Source of the DNA: Cellvibrionales bacterium | GTDB lineage: Bacteria; Pseudomonadota; Gammaproteobacteria; Pseudomonadales; UBA7239 | Reading direction: 5' to 3' | Assembly (NCBI GenBank): GCA_016713115.1 | Contig: JADJPU010000001.1 | Coordinates: 682,001 to 746,000, forward strand | Length of the DNA stretch: 64,000 bases | In this document: in pieces, positions 8,283 through 17,795 of the stretch | Numbering within the stretch: position 1 is the stretch's first letter | Layout of the letters: every line of letters starts with the position of its first letter | The notes under the pieces: generated by a model | The model's input: only the letters and a program-made list of their open reading frames with translations | Database searches by the model: none | What the model was told of the DNA's origin: nothing | Translations under genes and position numbers: made by a program

Positions 8283-9458
8283 TTAGTGTTGTCCGCGTTC
8301 GCGCAAAATCGCAACAGCAGGCAATTCTTTTCCCTCCACGAACTCAAGGAAAGCGCCGCCGCCGGTAGAAATATAAGAAATGTTTTCTGCGACACCGTAT
8401 TTATCAATGGCCGCCAAAGTATCGCCGCCGCCCGCAATAGAAAATGCGCTGCTGCTAGCAATTGCGCGCGACATCACTTCCGTGCCTTTGCCGTAGGCAT
8501 CGACTTCAAACACACCGACTGGACCATTCCACAACACGGTTTTAGCGGCGCTTAACATCTCCGCAAATTGCTGTGCTGTTTGGGGGCCGATATCGAGAAT
8601 CATGTCGTTGTCGCTAATATCTGCTACCGTTTTTACCATGGGTTTGCTGTTGGCGACGAACGCCATAAAGTCATCACCCGTTTGTGAGGCATCGGTGACA
8701 ACCACATCCACCGGCAGCGGCACTTTCACTTTTGCCGCAATATTTTTTGCTGTTTCAATTAAATCGTGCTCGCACAATGATTTGCCCACTTTGTAACCAG
8801 CCGCCGCCAAAAAGGTATTGGCAATGCCACCGCCGACGATCAACTGATCACAAATAGTAGATAAGGAATTCAACACATCCAATTTGGTTGACACTTTAGA
8901 GCCCGCAACAATGGCCACCATGGGGCGCGCGGGATTGCCCAACGCTTTACCCAAAGCATCTAACTCAGCGGCCAACAAAGGACCCGCACAGGCAACCGTG
9001 GCAAATTTGGCAACGCCGTGCGTAGAACCTTCGGCGCGGTGCGCGGTGCCAAACGCATCCATCACAAACACATCACACAGGGCTGCGTATTTTTGTGCCA
9101 ATTCGTCGCTATTTTTCTTTTCACCTTTGTTAAAGCGTACATTTTCAAACAACACCACTTCACCGGCATTGATGGCGACACCATCCAAATAATTACTCAG
9201 CAATTTTACTTCGCAATCCAGTGCCTTGCTGAGGTAGTCCGCTACGGGCCGCATGGAATTTTCCGCAGAAAACTCACCTTCTGTTGGGCGACCGAGGTGT
9301 GAACACACCATCACTGCCGCGCCTTTTTGCAGCGCCAAACGAATCGTCGGCAGCGCCGCGACGAGGCGTGCATCGGAAGTGATTTTGCCGTTTTTTACCG
9401 GCACATTGAGATCTTCGCGAATTAATACGCGCTTACCGGCGAGATCTAACTCAGCCAT
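8283..9458 (-). CDS. pgk: Phosphoglycerate kinase
   Basis: A 391-residue glycolytic kinase that transfers phosphate between 1,3-bisphosphoglycerate and ADP. The N-terminal substrate site (KRVLIREDLNVP, then CSHLGRP) and the C-terminal nucleotide-binding glycine loop (SIAGGGDTLAA) are intact. The frame is open 42 codons further upstream, but the ATG at 9458 (MAELDLAGKR) matches the family start, and the upstream part shows no conservation. It is the first gene of a pgk-fba pair, as in pseudomonads, although the usual epd/gap partner is not present here. Confidence 0.95.
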   Translation of the reverse strand: MAELDLAGKRVLIREDLNVPVKNGKITSDARLVAALPTIRLALQKGAAVMVCSHLGRPTEGEFSAENSMRPVADYLSKALDCEVKLLSNYLDGVAINAGEVVLFENVRFNKGEKKNSDELAQKYAALCDVFVMDAFGTAHRAEGSTHGVAKFATVACAGPLLAAELDALGKALGNPARPMVAIVAGSKVSTKLDVLNSLSTICDQLIVGGGIANTFLAAAGYKVGKSLCEHDLIETAKNIAAKVKVPLPVDVVVTDASQTGDDFMAFVANSKPMVKTVADISDNDMILDIGPQTAQQFAEMLSAAKTVLWNGPVGVFEVDAYGKGTEVMSRAIASSSAFSIAGGGDTLAAIDKYGVAENISYISTGGGAFLEFVEGKELPAVAILRERGQH

Positions 9459-9582
9459 GGTGATAACGGATGGAGATTTAGAGGCATTGGCCGACACGAA
9501 CAGGACTCCCGTTGTAGTTGGTCTAAGGATTGACATTGAGCGGAGCATTATAGCCAGTGGCTGCGAGCCACCCAACAAACAC

Positions 9583-9618
9583 AAAAAACCCTTTCTGGCG
9601 GGGGTGCCAGAAAGGGTT
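9583..9618 (-). terminator. Rho-independent terminator after ftsZ
   Basis: A perfect 13-bp stem (9587-9599 with 9606-9618) encloses a six-base loop. On the minus strand it is followed by a T run (plus-strand A run 9583-9588). It lies 27 bases after the ftsZ stop and ends the dcw transcript. Confidence 0.93.
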
Positions 9619-9644
9619 CAAAGCCTTACACAAAGTGATGCAAA

Positions 9645-10895
9645 TTAATCCGCTTGACGGCGGATAAACGCAGGCACATCGAAATACTCTTGCTGATCAG
9701 CAGAAACAGCCGGCGAAGCATACTCCGCCTCGCTGCGCATGGCGGCTGAAGCGCGCGGCGAATAACCGCTGTCCAAACCACCACTTGCGTAGGACGGACT
9801 ATAGCTATCGCGCTGCTGTTGACGGCGCATCACGGCTGGGCGATCCAGCTCGTCATAGTTAGGCACTGCACCCGCACTCACTGCGCGAGACTGGCCCACT
9901 GTGTTATCCACGACTTTCGTTGGTTTTTCAGCGGCAGGCTTGTGACCCAAACCGGTGGCGACCACGGTCACGCGCAACTCATCGCTCATGTCTGGGTCGA
10001 TTACCGTACCCACCACGATGGTGGCGTTCTCCGAAGCAAACTCGTGAATGGCTGCACCCACTTCTTCAAACTCGGCCAAACCGAGATCGTAGCCAGCGGT
10101 GACATTGACCAAAATACCGCGTGCGCCTTGCAGATCGACATTTTCCAGCAGCGGACAGCGGATGGCCGCTTCGGCAGCTGCGCGCGCACGGCCTTCGCCA
10201 GACGCCTTGCCTGTACCCATCATCGCCACGCCCATTTCTGACATTACGGTGCGCACATCGGCGAAATCAACATTGATCAAGCCTTCTTTCAAAATCAATT
10301 CAGAAATGCCCTGCACCGCGCCCAACAACACATCGTTTGCCGCTTTAAACGCGCTCAACATGGTGACGTTTTTATCTAGGGCGGGCAGCAATTTTTCATT
10401 GGGCACAGTGATTAATGAATCAACATACTCGGACAATTCCGCCAAGCCCTGCTGTGCCACCGCCATGCGTTTTTTGCCTTCGAATGGAAACGGTTTAGTG
10501 ACGACCGCTACCGTCAAGATGCCCATGTCGCGCGCGACTTGCGCCACGATCGGCGCGGCACCTGTACCTGTACCACCACCCATACCGGCGGTGATGAACA
10601 CCATATCGGCACCGCGCAACACTTCAGCAATGCGCTCTTTGTCTTCCAGCGCCGCTTGGCGACCGACATCAGGGTTAGCACCTGCACCCAAACCCTTGGT
10701 CACACCGCCACCAATTTTGAGCACGGTACTGTCTTTCATTTTGTTCAGCGCCTGTGCATCGGTGTTGGCACAAATAAACTCCACATCGCTGACATTATTC
10801 TCCACCATGTGAAGAACGGCGTTGCCGCCACCGCCACCGACACCAATCACTTTGATGACTGCGTTTTGTGCTAGGTTTTCGACTAATTCAAACAT
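9645..10895 (-). CDS. ftsZ: Cell division GTPase FtsZ
   Basis: A 416-residue tubulin homologue that polymerises into the division ring. The GTP-binding signature GGGTGTG, the N-terminal VIGVGGGGGN loop and the T7-loop region are intact. A variable linker of ~70 residues follows, and then the conserved C-terminal peptide DVPAFIRRQ that binds FtsA, ZipA and other partners. It is the last gene of the dcw cluster: ftsA lies 56 bases upstream and a strong terminator follows. Confidence 0.98.
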   Translation of the reverse strand: MFELVENLAQNAVIKVIGVGGGGGNAVLHMVENNVSDVEFICANTDAQALNKMKDSTVLKIGGGVTKGLGAGANPDVGRQAALEDKERIAEVLRGADMVFITAGMGGGTGTGAAPIVAQVARDMGILTVAVVTKPFPFEGKKRMAVAQQGLAELSEYVDSLITVPNEKLLPALDKNVTMLSAFKAANDVLLGAVQGISELILKEGLINVDFADVRTVMSEMGVAMMGTGKASGEGRARAAAEAAIRCPLLENVDLQGARGILVNVTAGYDLGLAEFEEVGAAIHEFASENATIVVGTVIDPDMSDELRVTVVATGLGHKPAAEKPTKVVDNTVGQSRAVSAGAVPNYDELDRPAVMRRQQQRDSYSPSYASGGLDSGYSPRASAAMRSEAEYASPAVSADQQEYFDVPAFIRRQAD

Positions 10896-10951
10896 GGTTT
10901 TCCCCCACCTTGTTTTTGTTAAACAGCTGTATGTGAAACTTCCTTAAATGG

Positions 10952-12178
10952 TTAGAAATTTTTATTGATCCAACGCTTTATTTTTTCGAGCACCCCCGTG
11001 CTCTCTATTTCCCCATCCGCGCTCGGTTTGCCTTCTTTCAGTTGCTTGATTCCGTAAAGCAGCAACCCAACCCCCGTGGCATGGATAGGATTTTTCACGA
11101 TATCCAATCCCTTGATATTTGCTGGCGCCCCCACGCGTACCGGCATGTGAAAAATTTCTTCCGCTAACTCCACTGCCCCTTCAATTTTTGCAGTGCCGCC
11201 CGTCAATACTATCCCTGCGCCGATGAACCCTTCTAAGCCACTGCGACACAGTTCTGCGCGAATCAGCGTAAACAGTTCATCGTACCGTGGTTCTACCACT
11301 TCTGCTAGTGTTTGACGCGATAATTCACGAGTATTTCTTTCACCAACACTGGGAACATTTATCAATTCATTTGCGCGCGTCAGTTGTGTCAATGCGCATG
11401 CATATTTGACTTTGATTTCTTCCGCCGATTGCGTCGAAGTGCGCAACGCCATCGCGATGTCATTCGTTACTTGATCACCCGCAATGGGAATCACCGCCGT
11501 GTGTTTAATCGATCCCTCCGTGAATACGGCAATATCGGTTGTGCCACCACCGATATCCACCAAACACACGCCCAATTCCTTTTCATCTTCAGTGAGCACG
11601 GAATAACTGGATGCCAATTGCTCCAGTACGATGTCTTCCACTTCTAAACCGCAGCGGCGGATACACTTCTCCACATTCTGCGCCGCATTCACTGCACAAG
11701 TTACCAAGTGCACTTTAGCTTCCAAACGCACACCCGACATGCCAATCGGCTCGCGCACACCTTCTTGGCTATCGATGATGTATTCCTGCGGCAGAATGTG
11801 CAGCACTTTTTGATCGGCGGGAATTGCCACCGCTTGCGCCGCCTCAATCACGCGCTCTACATCTGCCTGCTGCACTTCGCGATCACGAATTCCCACCACA
11901 CCGTGCGAGTTCAAACTGCGAATGTGGCTACCGGCAATGCCTGCGTAGACTGAATGAATCTGAAAACCCGCCATCAACTCCGCTTCTTCCACTGCACGCT
12001 GAATCGACTGCACCGTGGATTCAATATCCACCACTACACCTTTGCGCAAACCGGTCGATTTATGGCTACCGATGCCAACAATTTCCAGCTGCCCATCGGC
12101 GTTTACTTCGCCCACCAAGGCCACCACCTTAGAGGTGCCAATATCCAGTGCAACCACGCGATTTTGATCGCCATTCAT
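10952..12178 (-). CDS. ftsA: Cell division protein FtsA
   Basis: A 408-residue actin-like ATPase that anchors FtsZ to the membrane and recruits later divisome proteins. The actin-fold phosphate loops are visible (ALDIGTSKV at the N terminus, VDIGGGTTDIA in the middle, VLTGGTAKI later). The C-terminal end, IKRWINKNF, is a typical membrane-targeting amphipathic helix. The start codon overlaps the end of ftsQ by four bases, indicating translational coupling. Confidence 0.97.
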   Translation of the reverse strand: MNGDQNRVVALDIGTSKVVALVGEVNADGQLEIVGIGSHKSTGLRKGVVVDIESTVQSIQRAVEEAELMAGFQIHSVYAGIAGSHIRSLNSHGVVGIRDREVQQADVERVIEAAQAVAIPADQKVLHILPQEYIIDSQEGVREPIGMSGVRLEAKVHLVTCAVNAAQNVEKCIRRCGLEVEDIVLEQLASSYSVLTEDEKELGVCLVDIGGGTTDIAVFTEGSIKHTAVIPIAGDQVTNDIAMALRTSTQSAEEIKVKYACALTQLTRANELINVPSVGERNTRELSRQTLAEVVEPRYDELFTLIRAELCRSGLEGFIGAGIVLTGGTAKIEGAVELAEEIFHMPVRVGAPANIKGLDIVKNPIHATGVGLLLYGIKQLKEGKPSADGEIESTGVLEKIKRWINKNF

Positions 12179-13065
12179 GTTTTCTCTCCTGCATTTTTTT
12201 TGTTTGTGTCTTCTGGGCTAATAGCCACCTGCTGCCAACGAATGGCCGCACCGTGGCGATAGCGCATATCAATCACTTCAGCTTGTCGCTGCGAAGGCAA
12301 AACCACCTGCTGATAGATGCCAACGAAATAGCGAATACTGCTGGCAGGGTCAGAGCGCCCAAGTATCACGCGCATGCCGTTATCCAACTTCAACTGCCAA
12401 TCGCCCTGCAAATTCTGGCTAATTCCCTGCAGGCGCAAATTGACTACCTGCAATTGATGCTCAAAAACTTGGTAGTAATTCATGGTTTCTGCAGGAATGG
12501 CAATCTCACTCCACAACTGCGGCAACGCTTGGTTTTGATACAGCCCTTGGTGTTCAAAAATTCGTCCTTTGGCATTCACCATCCAATGTTTGCCCCAATA
12601 GGCGATTGGCTTTTGCTCCACCAAGTCAACCACGACCGTATCTGGCCACTCACGCCGCGCTCTGGCGCGAGAAATCCACGGCTGCTCTTCCAAATCGTGC
12701 ACCAATTTATTGAGATCAATACTTAAAAAAGTATCGGCCTCATAAATAGCGATTGCATTTTTGATCGTTTTTTTATCCAGCGCCTGCCACTCACCTTGCA
12801 CCACAACGCGCGCTATAGGTTTGTTGAATGTCGCCTGCAACCAAGGCAACGCAAAATAGCCACCCGCAATCAAAGCACAGACAAAAACTGTTTGGATCAG
12901 CAGCAAACCCATGCCGTAGGCGACACTTTTTCCAGGTAGCGTCCTATCCAAGCCTGTTTGATCAAAGCCTGTGCGTTCAAAACTTGTTCGTTCAAACGCC
13001 GTCGCGCCCAACTCCGTTGTTGTGCGTGCAAAGTTTGATGTGCTCAATGTTCGCTCAGCCGCCAT
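12175..13065 (-). CDS. ftsQ: Cell division protein FtsQ
   Basis: A bitopic inner-membrane protein of the FtsQBL subcomplex. It has a cytoplasmic N terminus of ~45 residues, one membrane segment (~49-73), a POTRA domain beginning near IARVVVQG, and a C-terminal beta domain. The ATG at 13065 (296 residues) is chosen because the longer frame runs into ddl and begins with non-conserved sequence; this start overlaps the ddl end by 11 bases. The cytoplasmic tail is odd: it contains near-repeats of a five-residue F-x-R-T-x unit (FARTT, FERTS, FERTG, FDQTG, LDRT) instead of a plain basic tail. Confidence 0.93.
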   Translation of the reverse strand: MAAERTLSTSNFARTTTELGATAFERTSFERTGFDQTGLDRTLPGKSVAYGMGLLLIQTVFVCALIAGGYFALPWLQATFNKPIARVVVQGEWQALDKKTIKNAIAIYEADTFLSIDLNKLVHDLEEQPWISRARARREWPDTVVVDLVEQKPIAYWGKHWMVNAKGRIFEHQGLYQNQALPQLWSEIAIPAETMNYYQVFEHQLQVVNLRLQGISQNLQGDWQLKLDNGMRVILGRSDPASSIRYFVGIYQQVVLPSQRQAEVIDMRYRHGAAIRWQQVAISPEDTNKKNAGEKT

Positions 13066-14044
13066 CGACAACACCTTGCGCACTTGTTTCTTGTATTTTT
13101 CTTTCAGACAGCGTGCCATCGAGCAGCGCCAACACCAGCGCCTCAAACGACAAGCCTGCCGCCTTGGCCGCCATTGGCACCAAGCTGTGATCAGTCATGC
13201 CAGGCACAGTGTTCACTTCCAACAAATGGAAATTTTCTTGTGCGTCTTGCATCACATCCACACGCCCCCAGCCTGTACAGCCCACGGCAGAAAATGCCGC
13301 TTCCGCCAGCTGTTGCAGTGCGCGTTCTTTTTCAACCGACAGGCCGCAAGGACACAAATAGCGCGTGCTGTTGCTCAAATATTTCGCATCAAAATCATAA
13401 AACGCATGATCAGTTTCTAAGCGAATCGCCGGTAGCGCTTTGCCATTCAAAATCGCCACGGTGAACTCTGCGCCTGTCACCCACGCTTCAGCCAATACCG
13501 CGCCAGCAAACGCTTTTGCATACGCAAAAGCTTCTTTCAATTCTTGCGCATTGGTCACGCGGCGCATGCCGATACTGGAACCTTCACACGCAGGCTTCAC
13601 AATCGCGCAACCGCCGAGCGCTGTCATACACGCATCCCAATCGGTAGCTTCGTGCAACAAAGCGTATGCAGGTGTAGGTAACTCTTGTGCTTGCCACACC
13701 ATTTTCGTGCGCCACTTATCCATCCCCAGCGCGGAAGCCAACACACCGCTGCCAGTGTAGGGAATGCTCGCCATATCCAATACAGCTTGCATAGTGCCAT
13801 CTTCACCGCCCACGCCGTGCAAGGCGATAAAAACACGATCCCACTGCTGGCGCTTTCCTGTTTGTTGTGCCGTCAACACCGATAAAAAATCCGAGCCAAC
13901 ATCAATCAATTCAACTGACACACCACTGCGCATTAAAGCATCCGCAACAGCCTGACCACTTTTCAGTGAAATTTTTCGCTCCGACGATAAACCACCATAC
14001 AACACGGCAACATGACCATATTTTTGTTGCTGCGCGTTACTCAT
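13055..14044 (-). CDS. ddlB: D-alanine--D-alanine ligase (DdlB type)
   Basis: An ATP-grasp ligase of 329 residues that joins two D-alanines for the peptidoglycan stem peptide. It shows the N-terminal VLYGGLSSER motif, HGVGGEDG, the glycine-rich CEGSSIGM loop, and the C-terminal EVNTVPGMT metal-binding motif. The ATG at 14044 is the family start and overlaps the end of murC by eight bases. Its place between murC and ftsQ is the usual one in gammaproteobacteria. Confidence 0.96.
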   Translation of the reverse strand: MSNAQQQKYGHVAVLYGGLSSERKISLKSGQAVADALMRSGVSVELIDVGSDFLSVLTAQQTGKRQQWDRVFIALHGVGGEDGTMQAVLDMASIPYTGSGVLASALGMDKWRTKMVWQAQELPTPAYALLHEATDWDACMTALGGCAIVKPACEGSSIGMRRVTNAQELKEAFAYAKAFAGAVLAEAWVTGAEFTVAILNGKALPAIRLETDHAFYDFDAKYLSNSTRYLCPCGLSVEKERALQQLAEAAFSAVGCTGWGRVDVMQDAQENFHLLEVNTVPGMTDHSLVPMAAKAAGLSFEALVLALLDGTLSERKIQETSAQGVVDGG

Positions 14045-15470
14045 GTTCGCCACCGCTTTTTGCAAAAAACTCCGCCAAAATACCCGCCAGCGCACCAACA
14101 TTGCCTGCACCTTGCGTCACTACAATATCGCCCGCTTGCAGCAGTGGTGCCAAGATTTCTGGCACCGCATCAATAGATTCCACAAACACCGGATCAATAT
14201 GTCCGCGTTGACGAATACTGCGCGCGAGTGCGCGGCTATCCGCGCCCGCAATAAATGCTTCACCTGCTGAGTAAACATCTAACAACAACAACACATCGAC
14301 TTTGGATAACACCTGCACAAAATCGTCATACAAATCACGCGTGCGCGTGTAGCGATGCGGTTGATACACCATCACCAAGCGACGCTCCGGCCAACCTTTG
14401 CGCACCGCTTGAATAACCGATTCCACTTCACGCGGGTGATGGCCGTAATCATCTACCAACATAGCCGTGCCGTTATTTACCGGATACTCACCGTAAACTT
14501 GGAAACGCCGCCCAACACCCTGGAATTTTTCCAGCGCGCGCACTATCACCTCGTCGGCGATACCTTCATCGGTTGCAACCGCAATCGCGGCGGCTGCATT
14601 TTGCACATTGTGTATACCGGGCAAATTGATCACAGCTGTTATCGGCGGATGCTCAGGGCGCAACACGGTAAAACGACTTTGCATTTTTTCCTGCACTACA
14701 TCCACAATGCGAAAATCTGCTGCTTCACTCATGCCATAGGTCAACATGGGGCGGCCAACTTCCGGCAGGATTTCGCACAGCGGTTTGTCGTCTACGCACA
14801 CAACCGCCACACCATAAAACGGTAAATTATGTAAAAACTGCACATAGGTTTGTTGCAGTTTTTTGAAATCGCCGCCATATGTTTCCATGTGATCCGCATC
14901 GATATTAGTCACTACCGATACCATAGGCTGCAAATGCAAAAACGAAGCATCACTTTCATCCGCTTCCGCCACCAAATAGCGACTGGCACCCAAGCGCGCA
15001 TTGCTGCCCGAGCTGTTGAGCAAACCACCAATCACATAAGTGGGATCGCGCCCCGCCTCAGCCAAAACGGATGCAATCAAACTGGTCGTCGTTGTTTTTC
15101 CATGCGCCCCAGCCACAGCAATGCCGTGACGATAGCGCATAATTTCTGCCAACATTTCTGCGCGACGCACCACAGGAATGCGGCGCTCACGCGCCGACAC
15201 CAATTCAGGATTTTTTGGATCAATCGCCGTGGACACCACCACCACATCCACCGCAGCCACATTGTCTGCCGAATGACCAATGACCACTTCTGCGCCTAAA
15301 CCACGCAAACGAGACACCACGGCTCCTTCACGCAAATCTGAACCAGAAATCATGTAACCCTGATTGAGCAGCACTTCCGCAATGCCGCACATGCCTGCAC
15401 CGCCAATGCCAATAAAATGGATGCGACGAATGCGACGCATATCAGGAATAAAAAAATTCGTTTCTTTCAT
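14037..15470 (-). CDS. murC: UDP-N-acetylmuramate--L-alanine ligase
   Basis: A Mur ligase of 477 residues that adds L-alanine to UDP-MurNAc. The N-terminal IHFIGIGGAGM substrate loop, the ATP loop GAHGKTTTTS and the ADESDASF motif are all intact. The ATG at 15470 fits the family length; a second ATG ten codons later is possible. It is separated from murG by ten bases and overlaps ddlB downstream. Confidence 0.96.
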   Translation of the reverse strand: MKETNFFIPDMRRIRRIHFIGIGGAGMCGIAEVLLNQGYMISGSDLREGAVVSRLRGLGAEVVIGHSADNVAAVDVVVVSTAIDPKNPELVSARERRIPVVRRAEMLAEIMRYRHGIAVAGAHGKTTTTSLIASVLAEAGRDPTYVIGGLLNSSGSNARLGASRYLVAEADESDASFLHLQPMVSVVTNIDADHMETYGGDFKKLQQTYVQFLHNLPFYGVAVVCVDDKPLCEILPEVGRPMLTYGMSEAADFRIVDVVQEKMQSRFTVLRPEHPPITAVINLPGIHNVQNAAAAIAVATDEGIADEVIVRALEKFQGVGRRFQVYGEYPVNNGTAMLVDDYGHHPREVESVIQAVRKGWPERRLVMVYQPHRYTRTRDLYDDFVQVLSKVDVLLLLDVYSAGEAFIAGADSRALARSIRQRGHIDPVFVESIDAVPEILAPLLQAGDIVVTQGAGNVGALAGILAEFFAKSGGEHE

Positions 15471-15480
15471 GCGTTGAGGA

Positions 15481-16578
15481 TCAGTCACGCGACATTTTCT
15501 CCGCAAAAATATCTTCACAAATGGTGGCCACTTTGCTGGCTGCATCCGGTTGCGCCAAACCTTTCATTTCGTGCGACATCGCCTGCAGCACTTTACGATC
15601 GTTCATTAGCGTTTGTATTTCCTGCGCCAGTGTTTTGGCGTCCAAGGTTGCTTGCGGCAACACCCGCGCAGCTTTCACTTTTTCAAACCAGCGCGCGTTG
15701 ATGGTTTGGTGATCATCAATTGCTGTAGGCAGAGGAATTAGCAAGGCCGGCAGTTGCGCGCAGGCCAATTCGTACACCGTCATCGCGCCTGCGCGACATA
15801 CAGCAAAATCTGCCCACTGGTATCTTTCCGTCATATTTTCAATAAACGGCTCTATACGCGCTGTTACCTGCGCCTTGGCATAATTTTTCACTGATTCCTG
15901 CAACAAATCGCGTCCGGCTTGATGAAAAACATCTGGTCTTTCATGTTCCGGTAACAGCGCCAAAGCCTGTGGCAGCAAAGTATTCAAGGCGCGCGCGCCT
16001 TGACTGCCACCCAACACCAGTAAACGCAAGCGCACTGGCGGCAACGCAATTTTCTTAGGTACAAATGCCAGTGCGGCAATGTCATCGCGCACAGGATTGC
16101 CAACCAATTCGCCTTGCGGAAAAACATTGGGGAAGGCAAACAATATTTTTTTTGCGTGGCGCGACAAAATACGATTAGTAGTGCCGGCAACCGCATTCTG
16201 CTCATGAACAACTAAGGGAATGCGCAACCAACGCGCCGCCAAACCGCCGGGGCCAGAAGCGAAGCCGCCCATGCCCAACACCACATCTGGGCGAAAACGC
16301 CGCAACACGCGCCATGACTGCCACTGTGCGCGCAACAATTGCCACGGCGCCACTAATAGTTTTTTTACATTTTTACCGCGCAAACCCACAGCAGTAATGC
16401 AATGCAGTGGAATATTTTCCGCTGGTACTACGCGCGCTTCAATGCCATTTTGTGTACCCAACCACTCCACTTGCCAACCACGCTGACGCAGCACTTTCGC
16501 CACGGCAAGCGCAGGAAAAACATGGCCGCCCGTACCGCCAGCCATAATTAATGCACGGCCTTTTCGCTTCGCGCTCAT
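15481..16578 (-). CDS. murG: MurG lipid II synthase (GlcNAc transferase)
   Basis: A 365-residue GT28-family enzyme that adds GlcNAc to lipid I on the inner face of the membrane. The glycine-rich loops MAGGTGGHVFPA (N-terminal) and LVLGGSQGA (C-terminal domain), and the donor-site CRAGAMT segment, are present. Its start overlaps the end of ftsW by four bases (ATGA). Confidence 0.96.
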   Translation of the reverse strand: MSAKRKGRALIMAGGTGGHVFPALAVAKVLRQRGWQVEWLGTQNGIEARVVPAENIPLHCITAVGLRGKNVKKLLVAPWQLLRAQWQSWRVLRRFRPDVVLGMGGFASGPGGLAARWLRIPLVVHEQNAVAGTTNRILSRHAKKILFAFPNVFPQGELVGNPVRDDIAALAFVPKKIALPPVRLRLLVLGGSQGARALNTLLPQALALLPEHERPDVFHQAGRDLLQESVKNYAKAQVTARIEPFIENMTERYQWADFAVCRAGAMTVYELACAQLPALLIPLPTAIDDHQTINARWFEKVKAARVLPQATLDAKTLAQEIQTLMNDRKVLQAMSHEMKGLAQPDAASKVATICEDIFAEKMSRD

Positions 16579-17795
16579 CCCTTCACCACATGCGGTTTCA
16601 TCGCCAATCGATTTTCAAAACTCAAACGCAGCACCATCGCAGCCATCGCCACACTGATCATCAAGCTGCTGCCGCCATAGCTAATAAAAGGCAGCGTCAA
16701 TCCTTTTGTCGGCAACAAACCCGACGCCACGCCGATATTGATAAAGGCTTGATAGGCAATCACTAATGCCAAACCCATTGCCACCAAAGCGCCAAAAATT
16801 TCACCGCGATCAGCAGCCACACGCGCGATGCGAAACATGCGCCACACCAATGCGGCGAACAACCCAATCACAACCACACAGCCAGCCAAACCGGATTCCT
16901 CTGCCCAAATACTGAACACAAAATCCGTGTGCGCCTCTGGCAGATAAAAAAGTTTTTGCACGCTATGTCCTAAACCCACGCCCAACCATTCACCACGAGC
17001 AATAGCGATCAAGGATTGCGTGAGCTGATAACCACTTTTGTACATCACGGCTTCGTCCCATGGATCGACAAACGCCATCAATCGCGCGAAACGATAAGAT
17101 TCTGTCACTGCCAGCACACCTGCAGCGAATAACGCCAACACCAAGAATGGCAAAAAGCGCTTTAGCGGCGCGCCAGCAAGGAAGAGCAGCGACAGTGTCG
17201 ACAAACCAATAACAACCGTTGCACCAAAATCCGGTTCAGCCAACAACAAAAACGCCAAGCCAATCAACACCAGAAATGGTTTACCGAAGCCCCACCAACT
17301 GGCATACATCTCGTCGCGACGACGCACTAAATAACCAGCAAAAAAAACAACGGCAGCACACTTTGCAATTTCGGACACTTGCAGAGTCATGAAGCCCAAA
17401 CTGATCCAGCGCTGACTGCCATTCACGCGTTTGCCGATATGTGGCACCAGAACTAGCAGCAGCAGCAATACAGCAATCACCAGAAAAGAGCTATCGACTC
17501 TTCGCCAGAATGAAAACGGAATACGCAATACCACAGCACCCAACATTAAAGCCATCAAGGCATAAATACCGTGGCGTTTTGCAAAATAAAAAGTGTCACC
17601 CATTTTTTGAGTCGCATAGTCCAATGATGCCGAGCTCACCATTACCCAACTAATGCACAACAACGCCAGCGTAATCACCAGAAGTAGCGTATCCATTTCC
17701 CACACCAAATTGCCGCGATGATTACTGCGCACCGGATAATCGCCGTCTGTTACACGAGCCAACACTGTGCGTGTTTTTGACATCAACTCTTTCAT
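16575..17795 (-). CDS. ftsW: Lipid II polymerase FtsW
   Basis: A SEDS-family membrane glycosyltransferase of 406 residues that polymerises septal glycan together with FtsI. About ten membrane segments are evident. Conserved elements include the GKRVNGSQRWI loop, the GYQLTQSLIA and GVGLGHSVQK regions, and the C-terminal GLTLPFISYGGSS motif. The ATG at 17795 overlaps the murD stop by four bases and avoids an eight-residue upstream extension. Confidence 0.96.
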   Translation of the reverse strand: MKELMSKTRTVLARVTDGDYPVRSNHRGNLVWEMDTLLLVITLALLCISWVMVSSASLDYATQKMGDTFYFAKRHGIYALMALMLGAVVLRIPFSFWRRVDSSFLVIAVLLLLLVLVPHIGKRVNGSQRWISLGFMTLQVSEIAKCAAVVFFAGYLVRRRDEMYASWWGFGKPFLVLIGLAFLLLAEPDFGATVVIGLSTLSLLFLAGAPLKRFLPFLVLALFAAGVLAVTESYRFARLMAFVDPWDEAVMYKSGYQLTQSLIAIARGEWLGVGLGHSVQKLFYLPEAHTDFVFSIWAEESGLAGCVVVIGLFAALVWRMFRIARVAADRGEIFGALVAMGLALVIAYQAFINIGVASGLLPTKGLTLPFISYGGSSLMISVAMAAMVLRLSFENRLAMKPHVVKG

